The notes: generated by a model not told the origin, from the sequence alone. Counted from the stretch's first letter, positions 37,261-45,698 are shown. The stretch is DNA of 64,000 nucleotides from Octadecabacter antarcticus 307 (GCF_000155675.2 NC_020911.1:2656501-2720500), one strand, 5' to 3'. Numbers and translations: made by a program.

Positions 37261-38142
37261 ATGCAATGGGATGACGCTCGAATATTTTTAGCCGTGGCAC
37301 GTGAAGGGTCATTCAGCAGTGCTGCCAAGCGGTTAGGCGTGCAGCATTCCACCGTTTCACGCCGTATTCGCGAACTAGAGCAAAAGCTTGCGACGCCATT
37401 GGTCGAACGAAAATCGTCAGGCTACGTCCTAACCCCGGCTGGTGAAGAATTGCAGATTTCTGCCCTTCGGATCGAAAAGGAACTTTTATCATTTGAAGGA
37501 TCGGTCGGTGGGCAAGACGAGGATACCGCCGGCGAGTTGCGGGTTGCAGCAATTGCCAACATGGCGTCGACGGTGCTGATGCCCATGTTCGCGCGTTTTA
37601 GCGCGGCCTATCCAAAGATCGAGCTAAATATTCAAGTCACCAACGACTCCGTGCGTCTTTCCGAACGTGAGGCGGATGTCGCGATCAGACAAACTAACCA
37701 GCCCCGGGAAACCCTAATCGGCACACGCCTGACAACCGTGGCGTCGGCCGTCTACGGCTTACGCAGCTATTGTGCAGCTGTTAATTCTGGACAAGCTGTC
37801 GAAAAGTGGGTCGGGGTCGATTGCTGTGATTACCATAGAACTTGGACCAAACGGGCGTGGCCACAAGCTAAACACGAGTTTTACGTTGACGAAACTTCGC
37901 TCACGCTTGCTGCTCTGAAAGAGGGACTGGGCGTTGGATTTCTGCCTTGCTTTCTAGGAGACATTGACCCCGACCTAGCAAGATTTCACGAGCCAGAAAA
38001 GCAACATCATCTCGGGCTTTGGCTGCTGTACCACCGAGACCTGCGCACCACAAATCGCGTGACCTTGTTCAGCAAGCACATGCAACGCGAGATCAAAAAA
38101 GCTACCGCCCTATTCGAAGGCGAGACGCCAATGTCCTTTTAG
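37261..38142 (+). CDS. LysR-family transcriptional regulator
   Basis: A 293-residue LysR protein: MQWDDARIFLAVAREGSFSSAAKRLGVQHSTVSRRIRELEQKLATPLVER winged helix, then a ligand-binding domain (LRVAAIANMASTVLMPMF, ADVAIRQTNQPRETLIGTRL). GGAGGGGAAG precedes the start. It is divergent from the exported-protein/OsmC pair, its most likely target. No sign of decay. Confidence 0.85.
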   Translation: MQWDDARIFLAVAREGSFSSAAKRLGVQHSTVSRRIRELEQKLATPLVERKSSGYVLTPAGEELQISALRIEKELLSFEGSVGGQDEDTAGELRVAAIANMASTVLMPMFARFSAAYPKIELNIQVTNDSVRLSEREADVAIRQTNQPRETLIGTRLTTVASAVYGLRSYCAAVNSGQAVEKWVGVDCCDYHRTWTKRAWPQAKHEFYVDETSLTLAALKEGLGVGFLPCFLGDIDPDLARFHEPEKQHHLGLWLLYHRDLRTTNRVTLFSKHMQREIKKATALFEGETPMSF

Positions 38143-38475
38143 TCAGACGCAAGAATGGAAAGCCAATGTTTGCACTATTTTTATAATCCTTTTTTGTTTG
38201 TCAGAGAACGCTGGATTTGAAGATGCCCGCCAAACTTCCTGCACATTAAACTACTGACCACCTCTCATCCTCCCTGCCGGTGGCCTCATGATATCTGTGA
38301 TATGGTGCAGTTGCCACGAAAGGTCGACTTTTCGCCGGACATAGTGGTCACTTAACTTATGAAACCGCACCATGCGGCCTTCGCGACCGCAGCGAAGATC
38401 TTGTGTTGATGGCTCCTGCATAGCAAGACATTTTTGATCAGATTTGTGCATTTGTCAGAAGCAGTCATGTGTTCC

Positions 38476-38515
38476 CGCTGCCCGGCAGTTGGTTGCAAGG
38501 CAATCAATGAGAGGG
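38476..38515 (+). repeat. Palindromic mini-insertion, copy 19
   Basis: CGCTGCCCGGCAG, stem TTGGTTGC-AAGGCAATCAA, end TGAGAGGG. In the non-coding flank of the IS110 copy. Confidence 0.85.
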
Positions 38516-38544
38516 GCCTGTTTGCGCGGTTTTGACCGCTGCCC

Positions 38545-38585
38545 CCCTCTCGGCAGATTGCTACGCAATCGCCTGCTGGGCAACG
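38545..38585 (-). repeat. Palindromic mini-insertion, copy 20
   Basis: CCCTCTCG, stem GATTGC-TAC-GCAATC, end CTGCTGGGCAACG. In opposite orientation to copy 19, 29 bp away. Confidence 0.85.
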
Positions 38586-38794
38586 GATGGGTTCCGCAGA
38601 CCAAGTCCCTTACAGCTTAGCGGGCTATATCGCCCGGGACTTTCGACGGGGTGTCCTGGTTTTGGCGGCAGACTTATGCACCATCATCTCGTGGGTCTTG
38701 CTAACTCTTTGTTCTTCCTCTCTTAAGTAATGTGCGTTGTATAAGGTTCGTTGCGCGTTAAAACGGCCCAGACGATCCTTGCCGTTTTATTGGC

Positions 38795-38809
38795 CCCTCT
38801 CGGGCAGCG
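38795..38809 (-). repeat. Collapsed hairpin element (15 nt)
   Basis: CCCTCTCGGGCAGCG joins both outer ends of the element with no central hairpin, inside the last third of the IS110 transposase. It looks like a deletion scar of a former full copy. Confidence 0.6.
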
Positions 38810-38953
38810 ATAGCGACGGTTGCGACGCGCGCGGGTTTTCGTTCCAGCAGTGATGTCAGCCACTTGCTTGCTCGCTCCGGGTGCGACTTGGTCTGTCGGA
38901 CGAGTGATGTCATGCTAACGACCAGCAATGATCGTAAGTATTGATCACCCATT

Positions 38954-39059
38954 CACTGCCCCCTCTCACACATGCTGTGCATGTGTTGCCCGGCAACGGG
39001 ACAGGGTATTGCGTCACGCCATGGGCGTGCTTGCAGCACGACGCAATGTCCCGAGAGGG
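38954..39059 (+). repeat. Composite: hairpin element with a second one nested inside it
   Basis: The outer copy starts CACTGC (38954) and ends CCCGAGAGGG (39059) with an extended stem built on ATTGCGTC/GACGCAAT around an inner GCCATGGGCGTG / GCAGCAC region. Its CTGCC/GGCAG end is split by a complete second element (38961-38998). The composite breaks IS110 after KLGRIT. Confidence 0.85.
38961..38998 (-). repeat. Palindromic mini-insertion nested in another copy
   Basis: CCCTCTCAC, stem ACACATG-CTG-TGCATGTGT, end TGCCCGGCAACG. It is 38 nt long, in opposite orientation to its host element. Confidence 0.85.
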
Positions 39060-39208
39060 TTGTAATGCGCCCGAGTTTCTCTTTACCGCCGCTGGATTTG
39101 TTCGCGGGCGTCAACCCCAACCATGCTGCAAACTCGCGGCCATTGCTGAATTGATGGCCATCACCAATGCTGGCGATGATCGCCGAGGCTGTCACAACAC
39201 CAACGTCC

Positions 39209-39246
39209 CACTGCCCAGCAGGGCATGTTTACATGCCCGAGAGCGG
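39209..39246 (+). repeat. Palindromic mini-insertion, copy 23
   Basis: CACTGCCCAGCAG, stem GGCATG-TTTA-CATGCC, end CGAGAGCGG, after the RTIPA codons of IS110. Confidence 0.85.
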
Positions 39247-39580
39247 GAATAGTGCGCAACAAACGGACCCGCACATCTTCCTTGGCGACCAGCTTGAGCC
39301 GATCTTCATACCACCGAATCCGTACATGCAATGCCATGAGATGTTCGCATAGATTATGGATCACTTCCTTGGCAATTTCGGGCAAGTCTAGCACTTCGCC
39401 TACTAAAACATCCTCTGCAAATCCGATGATCCTCGCGAGGCCCCTCGCGATGTAAACGCCGAACTCAGCGACCAGGCCACGCAAGCTATTGATCAGCTGC
39501 GTGCGTTGGCGGACAAGCAGAGCCCGTGTGCGATGGAGTGACAGCAGATCTTGTTGCTAAACGGTTTTTGCAACAAACCG

Positions 39581-39617
39581 CCCTCTCGGTGAATGCAAGC
39601 TTCACCTGCCGGCAATG
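39581..39617 (-). repeat. Palindromic mini-insertion, copy 24
   Basis: CCCTCTCG, stem GTGAATG-CAAGCTTCAC, end CTGCCGGCAATG. The net insertion is about 36 nt, so it keeps frame but brings an in-frame stop. Confidence 0.85.
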
Positions 39618-39904
39618 ATCGTCGGACGGGTCACCGCTTCACAAATCGCCTCTGCATCGATCGCATCAGACTTGCCGCGCTTAACGTATGGCTTGACATA
39701 TATCGGCGGGATCAGCCGAACATCATGGCCCAACGCCGTGAGTTCCCGGGCCCAATGATGCGCGCTGCTACAGGCCTCCATGCCAATCAGGCAGGGATCA
39801 ATCTTGGAGAAGAACGGCAATAGCTGTGCGCGTCTCAAAGGCCGGTTGAAGGCGACCTCTTCGTCTTCAGTGATCCCATGAACTTGAAAAATGTTCTTGG
39901 CCAA

Positions 39905-39944
39905 CCTCTCAGCGATTGCTGCGCATTCGCCTGCTGGTCGATGG
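39905..39944 (-). repeat. Palindromic mini-insertion, copy 25
   Basis: CCTCTCAGCG, stem GCGATTGC/GCGCATTCGC, diverged end CTGCTGGTCGATGG. Lies after the GVD codons at the start of the IS110 transposase and separates the catalytic Asp from the rest. Confidence 0.8.
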
Positions 39945-40632
39945 ATCAACGCCGATTGTGGTAACTTGCATGGGGTTGGCTCCTTTTATAAGTAGGTTTC
40001 GACACCTGCAGTATAGCGCATTGCGACGCTGGTTGGAGCAGGAGCCATCAACCCCATCAGGTTTAGCCGATTCTGTTGAAAAACACCGTGTTGCGCGTGC
40101 AGAAAGTCTGGCGTTGAACTGGGCGCAAGCGCCTTTCTTATCAGGCTTTGCACGCTTGCTGCGGTGCAGGAAGGATCTTGGCCAGTTTGCGGAGGTTTTG
40201 GGCGGTTGCGGCGAGTAGAAATTCGTCATTTGCGCCGCATGGTCCTCGTAATCGAAGCCGTCCTAGCCCCAGGATGCGTTTGAGGTGAGCGAAGAGCATC
40301 TCGAGCTTTTTCCTCAGTCGCATTGAAACGGCGTATTGCTTGGTCTTAGCAATATCTCGGGCGACCTGGCGGGCGTCTTCGTGTTCTTCGCGGGTGATCT
40401 TGCGCACATCTGCATTCGGGCAACATTTAGGTTTTGAGGGACAGGCTTGGCACGACAACTTTAGCGCCTGATACTTGGCGACGCCCTTGCCGTCGGGGCC
40501 TCGACTGGGGTCGGAGAAGTTGCGGCGGAACTGCTTGAGCGCTTCGCCTTCCGGGCAGATGTATTGGTTGTTCTCAGCGTCCCACTCAAAGTCTTCCCTA
40601 CTCCAGGTGCCATCGGTGCGACTGGCTTTATC

Positions 40633-40669
40633 CCCTTTCGTGCATGCGAACATGCACTGCCGGGCAGTG
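40633..40669 (-). repeat. Palindromic mini-insertion, copy 26
   Basis: CCCTTTCG, stem TGCATG-CGAA-CATGCA, end CTGCCGGGCAGTG, in IS1182. Confidence 0.9.
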
Positions 40670-40852
40670 AATGACAGGGATGTGCGGGGCGATGCCACGA
40701 TCTACTAACCATCCCAGCATCGGGCCGGACCCGTAAGCGGTATCTGCGATGATGCGTTCAGGATCTAAATCAAACCTATCTTTGACGCGATCCAGCATCG
40801 TGCGCACGGACCCAACTTCGGCCTGACAGATCGACCGCGTGGCCTCAACATC

Positions 40853-40892
40853 CATTGCCCGGCGGTCGTTTGCGCTGCAAACCATGAGAGGG
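40853..40892 (+). repeat. Palindromic mini-insertion, copy 27
   Basis: CATTGCCCGGCGG, stem GTTTGC-GCT-GCAAAC, end ATGAGAGGG, in IS1182. Confidence 0.9.
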
Positions 40893-41270
40893 GACAATCA
40901 CGGCATTACCCGTGTCGATCAAGTAATTGGTTGAATAGGCAAAGAATGCAGGACCTTTGCGTGCTGCGGTCCACTGGCTGGCTGGGTCAGAATGCGATGT
41001 GAACTTGGGTTCCACTTCTGAGGCGGCACCAAATGCAGCGTCATCTAGAACGCCAAGATATTCCATCACAGCGCGCGGTGCTTGTGATGGGTCGATCGCG
41101 CTGTGATCCCAATCGGCCTTCGGTGTTGAGTTCTGCTTGTTAGCGTCAGCTTCGATCAAACTGGCATCTGCCGCAAAGCGCTGGCCACTCACCAACCCCT
41201 CCGCCATGCATCGCGCCACAGTCGTTTCAAACAAGTGACGCAGCAGATCGCTGTCGCGGAAACGACCATG

Positions 41271-41309
41271 CACTGCCCGGCAGTGGTTTGCTTGCAAACC
41301 ATGAGAGGG
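41271..41309 (+). repeat. Palindromic mini-insertion, copy 28
   Basis: CACTGCCCGGCAG, stem TGGTTTGC-TTGCAAACCA, end TGAGAGGG. In frame over the transposase on the minus strand (39 nt, 13 codons). Confidence 0.9.
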
Positions 41310-41724
41310 GCGGTTCTTGGAGAATGTCGAATGGTCCGGCACGCGATCCGTCAAATCGAGGCGGCAGAACCACCGATATGCGAGGTTCAGATGAACCTCT
41401 TCGCAAAGCCTACGCTCCGAACGAATGCCGAGACAATAACCGACCAGCAACATCCGGATCAGAAGTTCGGGATCAATCGAGGGACGGCCGGTGTTGCTGT
41501 AAAATGGCGCCAAATGCTGACGGATGCCAGACAGATCAGCGAAGCGGTCAATGGATCGCAGCAAGTGATCCTGAGGGACGTGATCGTCGATCGAAAACTC
41601 ATAAAACAACGCGCCTTGCGCCTCTTGCTTCGGTCCCAACATCGAAAATACGCCCAGTTGTTAGGAACAATTGAATCAGACGGGCGGTGCGGAAGTGAAG
41701 GACTACCGGCTGACGCCGGTAGCC

Positions 41725-42072
41725 TCATTTAGAGGAATGCAATTCCAGATACTGCGTGGTGATGTCGTCAGTCACATTTCCAGAGGTGGTTGAGAAATAT
41801 CCGCGTGCCCAAAACCGCCTGCCCCAGTAGCGCTTGCGCAACTCAGGGAATTCCATCTGGATGCGGCGCGACGAGCGGCCCTTTATGCGTTGCATAACGT
41901 TGGACAGGGACAGTTTTAGTGGGATCGACAGGAACATGTGCACATGATCGCGTCCCAGCACACCTTTTGCGATACGGACCCCCATTTCGGCGCATGTTTG
42001 CATGATAATCTCACGTATCCGCTCTCGCATCGCACCCTGCAAAACCTTGTATCTATGTTTTGTGACCCACAC
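41725..42072 (-). pseudogene. tnpA: IS200 TnpA (Y1 HUH transposase), N-terminus frameshifted
   Basis: The 115-residue frame holds the HUH metal motif (DHVHMFLSIPL), the fold elements QRIKGRSSRRIQMEFPELRKRYWGRRFWARGYF and the C-terminal helix SGNVTDDITTQYLELH with the nucleophile Tyr. The start of the protein (AHVI...VWVTKHRYKVL) is split by a 19-bp tandem duplication (42060-42096), so the first beta strand is out of frame. A shortened protein from 42072 would lack about 25 residues and is probably inactive. Confidence 0.8.
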
Positions 42073-42141
42073 GACATTTTGTGACCCACACGACGTGAAA
42101 TCTGTGGTAAAATCACATGTGCGCGGATGAGGAATAACGCA

Positions 42142-42209
42142 TGATCTTCTCTCCTGAATTTTGAAACCATACTGCTAATGTGGGTTTCAAAATTCAGGAG
42201 AGAAGATCA
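42142..42209. terminator. Long inverted repeat upstream of IS200 tnpA
   Basis: Two perfect 27-nt arms (42142-42168 and 42183-42209) flank a 14-nt loop. In IS200 elements such a structure stops transcripts entering from outside and hides the tnpA start. The same use is likely here. Confidence 0.75.
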
Positions 42210-42379
42210 ATCATAGATTCGCTGAAGCTGACCGGCTAGAAGCCGGTGGTTCGATCCATTAGGTGGAAAATCAACAAGAGTTTTTCAACAAAATACGCCC
42301 TTAATGATATAAAGCACGTGGTGCAGCATTTGTTACTCAGGGCTCATATTCTAACACTCCCAATTCACCCACCCCACCC

Positions 42380-43651
42380 TCAACGAACCACAGGCAGGTC
42401 AGCAAGCCGCGTGGTATATCTTGGACTTAGGTGATCGGACCGCAACTGCCAAGGTCGCTTCATCCCTTCGCTCGCCAAGACCAGGGTTTTCTTCCCAAAC
42501 CTGTTGTTGACTTGATCAAGCGCACTCATGAGAGCAGCAGACTTCGGCTTCTCAACATCAAAAAGGGTCAGGGGCCGATCCTCGAAGCGAATGAGGTCGG
42601 CAAGCATTATCCCGGCTTTCGTAAAGCCATACATCTGCCCCTCGCCTTTCGGCCAAGCCGCTTGCGCGCACCGTCGTGCTGCTTCGACCAGACCAAACGT
42701 ATCTGACGACATTGGCGTGATGCGCGTTGAGCGTGAGCCTGAATACTGCGGTCGGTCTAAGCGGTGCCGGTTCGTGTGGAAGAACACAGTCAGTGTTCCA
42801 GCCACCAAGCCATGTTGGCGTAGCTTTTCAGCTGCACGGGTCGCATGCGCAGTCACCGCCTGAAACACTGTGTCAAAATCCATCATAGGCGTTCCGGCAG
42901 ACCGCGTGACCGCCATACCCTTGCGCTGCGGCTCTATGTCATCAAATGCGAGACAGGCTTCACCTTGCAGCTCAAGCACCGTCCGTTCCAAAACGACTGA
43001 ACCAACAGCCCGCGCTTGCTTTGTCGGCATATCGCGCAGGTCAGCAGCAGTATAAATGCCAAGCTTTTGTAATTTGGCATCTGTTTTGCGCCCTATCCCC
43101 CAAATGTCGCCAACGGGTACTTTCGGCAAAAGCCAAGCCGACAACGCGTCATCCATCACATCCAACACTCCACCAAAAATTGGGTTCTTCTTCGCTATGT
43201 CATTGGCGCACTTTGCCAGCGTTTTGGTGGGAGCAATCCCGATCCGCACGGGCACACCAATCCGGCGTAGCACCTCGCGCCGCATGGCCCGCGCATGTGT
43301 GTCCCGATCTTTAAAACCACCAAAATCCAAGAAGCATTCATCTATCGAGTAGATCTCAACGTTGGGTGTGAAATCCTCGTACACCTCAACAACGCGTCGG
43401 CTTATGTCGCCGTAGAGCGTGTAATTGGAGCTGAACACTCGGACACCATGCGCTTTGATCTTGTCTTGCAACAGGTGCAGCGGTTCGCCCATTTTAATGC
43501 CAAGGGCCTTTGCTTCGTCACTGCGCGCCACGGCACAGCCGTCATTGTTCGACAGCACGATCACTGGCACATTCTTCAAGGTTGGATCAAATATCCGCTC
43601 CGCTGAAACATAGAAGTTGGCGCTGTCCGAGATCGCAATGGGCCGCTTCAT
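42380..43651 (-). CDS. umuC: UmuC, translesion DNA polymerase V catalytic subunit
   Basis: A 423-residue Y-family polymerase. Catalytic acids are seen in [12 protein letters not shown] and [10 protein letters not shown]; the fingers have [26 protein letters not shown], and the helix-hairpin-helix region follows with [19 protein letters not shown]. It starts four bases before the end of the umuD gene, so the two are coupled. SOS control is visible from the box upstream of umuD. Confidence 0.92.
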   Translation of the reverse strand: MKRPIAISDSANFYVSAERIFDPTLKNVPVIVLSNNDGCAVARSDEAKALGIKMGEPLHLLQDKIKAHGVRVFSSNYTLYGDISRRVVEVYEDFTPNVEIYSIDECFLDFGGFKDRDTHARAMRREVLRRIGVPVRIGIAPTKTLAKCANDIAKKNPIFGGVLDVMDDALSAWLLPKVPVGDIWGIGRKTDAKLQKLGIYTAADLRDMPTKQARAVGSVVLERTVLELQGEACLAFDDIEPQRKGMAVTRSAGTPMMDFDTVFQAVTAHATRAAEKLRQHGLVAGTLTVFFHTNRHRLDRPQYSGSRSTRITPMSSDTFGLVEAARRCAQAAWPKGEGQMYGFTKAGIMLADLIRFEDRPLTLFDVEKPKSAALMSALDQVNNRFGKKTLVLASEGMKRPWQLRSDHLSPRYTTRLADLPVVR

Positions 43652-44082
43652 TCAAGATCATACCGTCGCACCACACCTGCAATAACGCCCCATATCTCGC
43701 TGTCTTCCGTCAACTCGATATCTGGAAAGCTCTCTGTGCTGTTGGCTGGAGCCAGAAAATACCGCCCGTCCCGCTTGCGCAACATCTTCGCGGTCACAGC
43801 ACCTTCAACAACAGCTAAAACGGCGCGCCCAACTCTCCGCCTACCAGCACGGTCTACAGCGATGATATCCCCATCTCGAATGCCTGCATCCCACAAACAA
43901 TCGCCCTCAACGCGCCACCAAAACGTTGATGACGGGTGCCGAACAACCCACGAAATGGGATCAATCTCGTCCTCAAGGTCATCTCCAGCAGGCGACGGGA
44001 ACCCTGCGCTGACGGCGTTAGCAACCAGACGAACAGGGATACCATTTGCAATAACTGGCGTCTCAACTGGAAAAACAGGCAC
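43648..44082 (-). CDS. umuD: UmuD, SOS mutagenesis peptidase-type subunit with Cys in place of catalytic Ser
   Basis: A 144-residue LexA/UmuD S24-family protein. The cleavage region is [15 protein letters not shown]. The catalytic Lys is present ([11 protein letters not shown]). The motif that normally reads GDSM is [22 protein letters not shown], with codon TGT for Cys where Ser is expected. Self-cleavage to UmuD' may thus be slow, thiol-based or lost. First gene of a two-gene SOS operon. Confidence 0.9.
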   Translation of the reverse strand: MPVFPVETPVIANGIPVRLVANAVSAGFPSPAGDDLEDEIDPISWVVRHPSSTFWWRVEGDCLWDAGIRDGDIIAVDRAGRRRVGRAVLAVVEGAVTAKMLRKRDGRYFLAPANSTESFPDIELTEDSEIWGVIAGVVRRYDLE

Positions 44083-44098
44083 ATAATTCTCCCTTGGT

Positions 44099-44113
44099 GT
44101 TCTGGTAATGTTC
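44099..44113 (-). promoter_or_regulatory. SOS (LexA) box of umuDC
   Basis: GTTCTGGTAATGTTC fits the alphaproteobacterial direct repeat GTTC-N7-GTTC exactly, 17 nt upstream of the umuD start. Confidence 0.88.
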
Positions 44114-44234
44114 CTCCATCTCTCTCAATTTGATATCAGGTGTCAATGACCAACGATGGGCAACGTGGCCTATTCGGCTGGCAGCCTTTGGACAGCACGC
44201 ATCCAAAGCTATTGGCGAACCCAACGCTTGGCGT

Positions 44235-44249
44235 GTTCTCTTTATGTTC
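44235..44249 (+). promoter_or_regulatory. SOS (LexA) box of the small repeat protein
   Basis: GTTCTCTTTATGTTC is a second exact GTTC-N7-GTTC, 36 nt upstream of the start at 44285 and facing the other way from the umuDC unit. Confidence 0.85.
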
Positions 44250-44284
44250 CTATCTTTAGAGACTAACCAAGTGGAGCTTTAATC

Positions 44285-44614
44285 ATGACAAATACCGTTA
44301 AGACCGAAGAGCATCTGCAGTCGAACGATTATTATATCGTACCTGCGACGGCAAAGCAGCTGAGCTATGCGCGTCAAATCGCGAGCTCGTACAAGAAGTC
44401 TTTGCCCGAGGAAATTGAGCAGAACAGGTATGCCTTGTCGCGCTGGATTAATGATAACAAACCTGAGCCACTAACAGGGCGATTTGCAAACTACCCATCC
44501 TCAAAACAGGTTGGATTTGCCGAACGTATTGCGCGTGTGAAACGTAATGTGGTGCCACACGAGTGCTTCAGAGATAAAACTGCGATGTCGCGCTGGATTG
44601 ACACAAACCGTTAA
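44285..44614 (+). CDS. Small SOS-linked protein with two 35-residue repeats
   Basis: A 109-residue basic protein made of two similar units: TAKQLSYARQIASSYKKSLPEEIEQNRYALSRWINDN (residues 22-58) and SKQVGFAERIARVKRNVVPHECFRDKTAMSRWIDTNR (73-109). The pattern KQ-x5-A-x2-IA...SRWID resembles the short helical DUF3072-like motif found in small proteins and at the ends of some topoisomerases. It has a good ribosome site (GTGGAG) and its own SOS box, and is divergent from umuDC. The function is unknown. SOS control is supported by sequence only. Confidence 0.75.
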   Translation: MTNTVKTEEHLQSNDYYIVPATAKQLSYARQIASSYKKSLPEEIEQNRYALSRWINDNKPEPLTGRFANYPSSKQVGFAERIARVKRNVVPHECFRDKTAMSRWIDTNR

Positions 44615-44849
44615 GGTGGTGCCACAGCGTTATGCACATCACATATGAATTTGACAGAAGCGTGACTTTGAGTTCTCATTTAGCGCCCTGTCCGCGACGG
44701 CATGCTTCACAGATTGTGCCTTAAATCATTGTAGACCTTCGACTCAAACAAATCCGGATACGTCTTATCTGTGCGAACGCAATGATCAGCCCGCTGGGAA
44801 CAGGCAGAAAAACTGCCTGAGTGGCTCAAGCATTATGATATATGGCCGT
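44615..44849. other. Spacer without recognised gene
   Basis: No gene or IS end seen between the SOS-linked gene and the ribbon-helix-helix gene. Confidence 0.4.
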
Positions 44850-45032
44850 TTACTCGACCCACTCACCAATTTCGTAGCCTTCTGCAGTCAGCCGTCCCTT
44901 TAGGATACGCCTGATCATCTCAGGTCGAGACCAGTCTTCACCAGCCTTCGCTATCATATCGTCTAGGCCCACAATGGTGTTTGCGTGCAGCCTTACCAAA
45001 ATTCCGGTGGTGTCCCTTTTAGGGGGTGCCAT
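44850..45032 (-). CDS. Small ribbon-helix-helix (CopG-like) regulator
   Basis: A 60-residue protein with a beta strand (TGILVRLHANTIVGLDDMI) and two helices (SRPEMIRRILKGRLTAEG) that fit a ribbon-helix-helix fold. Its promoter region holds palindromes of the kind bound by such dimers (ATATCAATATTGATAT). It is divergent from the hypothetical gene at 45219, which it may control together with itself. Confidence 0.65.
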   Translation of the reverse strand: MAPPKRDTTGILVRLHANTIVGLDDMIAKAGEDWSRPEMIRRILKGRLTAEGYEIGEWVE

Positions 45033-45052
45033 TTGTCAGATTCCTATCTGCA

Positions 45053-45152
45053 TTTCAATATTGATATGAGTAGCACCTGATAACCGATGCTGCATTCAAA
45101 TTAATATGCAGCTCCAAGTAAAATTATGCATTGCAATATCAATATTGATATA
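45053..45152. promoter_or_regulatory. Palindrome cluster between divergent genes
   Basis: A perfect 16-bp palindrome ATATCAATATTGATAT (45137-45152), a near copy TTTCAATATTGATATG (45053-45068) and a GCTGCAT/ATGCAGC dyad (45089-45112). The likely operators for the adjacent ribbon-helix-helix protein. Confidence 0.6.
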
Positions 45153-45218
45153 AAACAGATGAGGCAGAGCTCGAACTCTGGCCTCATCCTATCACTGGAC
45201 CTTAATGGAGAAGACCCG

Positions 45219-45698
45219 ATGACTACTTTACCAACTAGCATTCCCACCCCGAGCAACGTAACCCCTTTCCTATTCGTCAGTCCTCGTCCGTCGGGGAAAT
45301 TCGACATCGCACTCGGCCTGACGCTAAAAGCGCTGGAGGCAGAAGTTGCGGTTGATGTGTGCAGGAATCCAAATCAGCTTTCTAGGCTCAAACATGCAAG
45401 CCATTCAGCATGGTTGGCCGCAAATACTGTGCTTGGTGAATGCTTGCGTGTACCAACATATGGTAATGTTGCCGCGGGCATGATCGAGCTTTTCCAAGAC
45501 CGTGCGAAGTTTTTCTCACTGCACGGACCGACAACTTGCAACAAAGTCATTGCTTTTATCAGCGATGAGCTGCGGGGTCCTCGCTTTCAATACCGCCGCA
45601 AGCAGTTCATCAATGCTGTCGTTTTGATGCAGGTCTACATGTCACAGAACGAGTTCGAGTTCAGCGACATCCCGGACAAGATTCCCGCGACTGTATAG
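45219..45698 (+). CDS. Hypothetical protein
   Basis: A 159-residue protein, start ATG 45219 preceded by GGAGAAG. Mainly helical, with the stretch FDIALGLTLKALEAEVAVDVCRNPNQLSRLKHASHSAWLAANTVLG and a basic end RYRRKQFINAVVLMQVYM. I do not recognise it. The frame remains open upstream to 45126 but without a ribosome site. Possibly a plasmid or phage accessory gene, given the ribbon-helix-helix neighbour. Confidence 0.55.
   Translation: MTTLPTSIPTPSNVTPFLFVSPRPSGKFDIALGLTLKALEAEVAVDVCRNPNQLSRLKHASHSAWLAANTVLGECLRVPTYGNVAAGMIELFQDRAKFFSLHGPTTCNKVIAFISDELRGPRFQYRRKQFINAVVLMQVYMSQNEFEFSDIPDKIPATV

Larger units (their letters stand above)
38143..38722. other. Non-coding flank of the IS110 element with two hairpin elements
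   Basis: No gene recognised. In IS110/IS1111 elements the long non-coding end carries the bridge RNA; if this element is of the type with a long end after the gene, that RNA would lie here. Two hairpin elements (38476-38515, 38545-38585) occupy this flank. Confidence 0.4.
38723..39971 (-). pseudogene. IS110-family transposase interrupted by hairpin elements
   Basis: Starts MQVTTIGVD at 39971. Hairpin insertions split it into LAKNIFQVHGITEDEEVAFNR to EAICEAVTRPT | RFVAVKTV-like piece and RGLVAEFGVYIARGLARIIGFAEDV to VRLLRTIPA | ASAIIASIGDGHQFSNGREFAAWLGLTPANKSSGGKEKLGRIT | MGDQYLRSLLVVSMTSLVRQ, ending with TRNEPYTTHIT in another frame. Catalytic Asp/Glu motifs (GVD, GMEAC, KSDAIDAEAI) remain visible. 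A stop also replaces the Glu codon before QQDLLSLHR. Confidence 0.85.
40141..41642 (-). pseudogene. IS1182-family transposase with three hairpin insertions
   Basis: Starts MLGPKQEAQGALFYEFSIDDHVPQDHLLRSIDRFADLS. The DDE core begins with RFAADASLIEADANKQ; the second part has DTAYGSGPMLGWLVDRGI and the C-terminus has a Cys-rich CQACPSKPKCCPNADVRKITREEHEDAR and FAHLKRILGLGRLRLRG. Hairpin elements lie after TFSKNR (41271), after GNAVIV (40853) and after PHIPVI (40633). Without them the protein would read through at the normal family length of about 450 residues. Confidence 0.88.
41700..42254 (-). mobile_element. IS200/IS605-family element
   Basis: Ends show the short subterminal hairpins expected of this family: CTACCGGCTGACGCCGGTAG on the left and GACCGGCTAGAAGCCGGT on the right. 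It carries a single tnpA on the minus strand and no tnpB. A long perfect inverted repeat lies upstream of the gene. It holds no copy of the mini-hairpin element. Confidence 0.8.

Noticed and set aside
38264..38286. CCTCTCATCCTCCCTGCCGGTGG resembles a shortened hairpin element
   Set aside because: No stem and no reference sequence to prove an insertion; too weak to call.
42225..42260. GGTTCGATCC near the IS200 end as a tRNA T-arm
   Set aside because: No cloverleaf can be built around it; it belongs to the subterminal hairpin of IS200.
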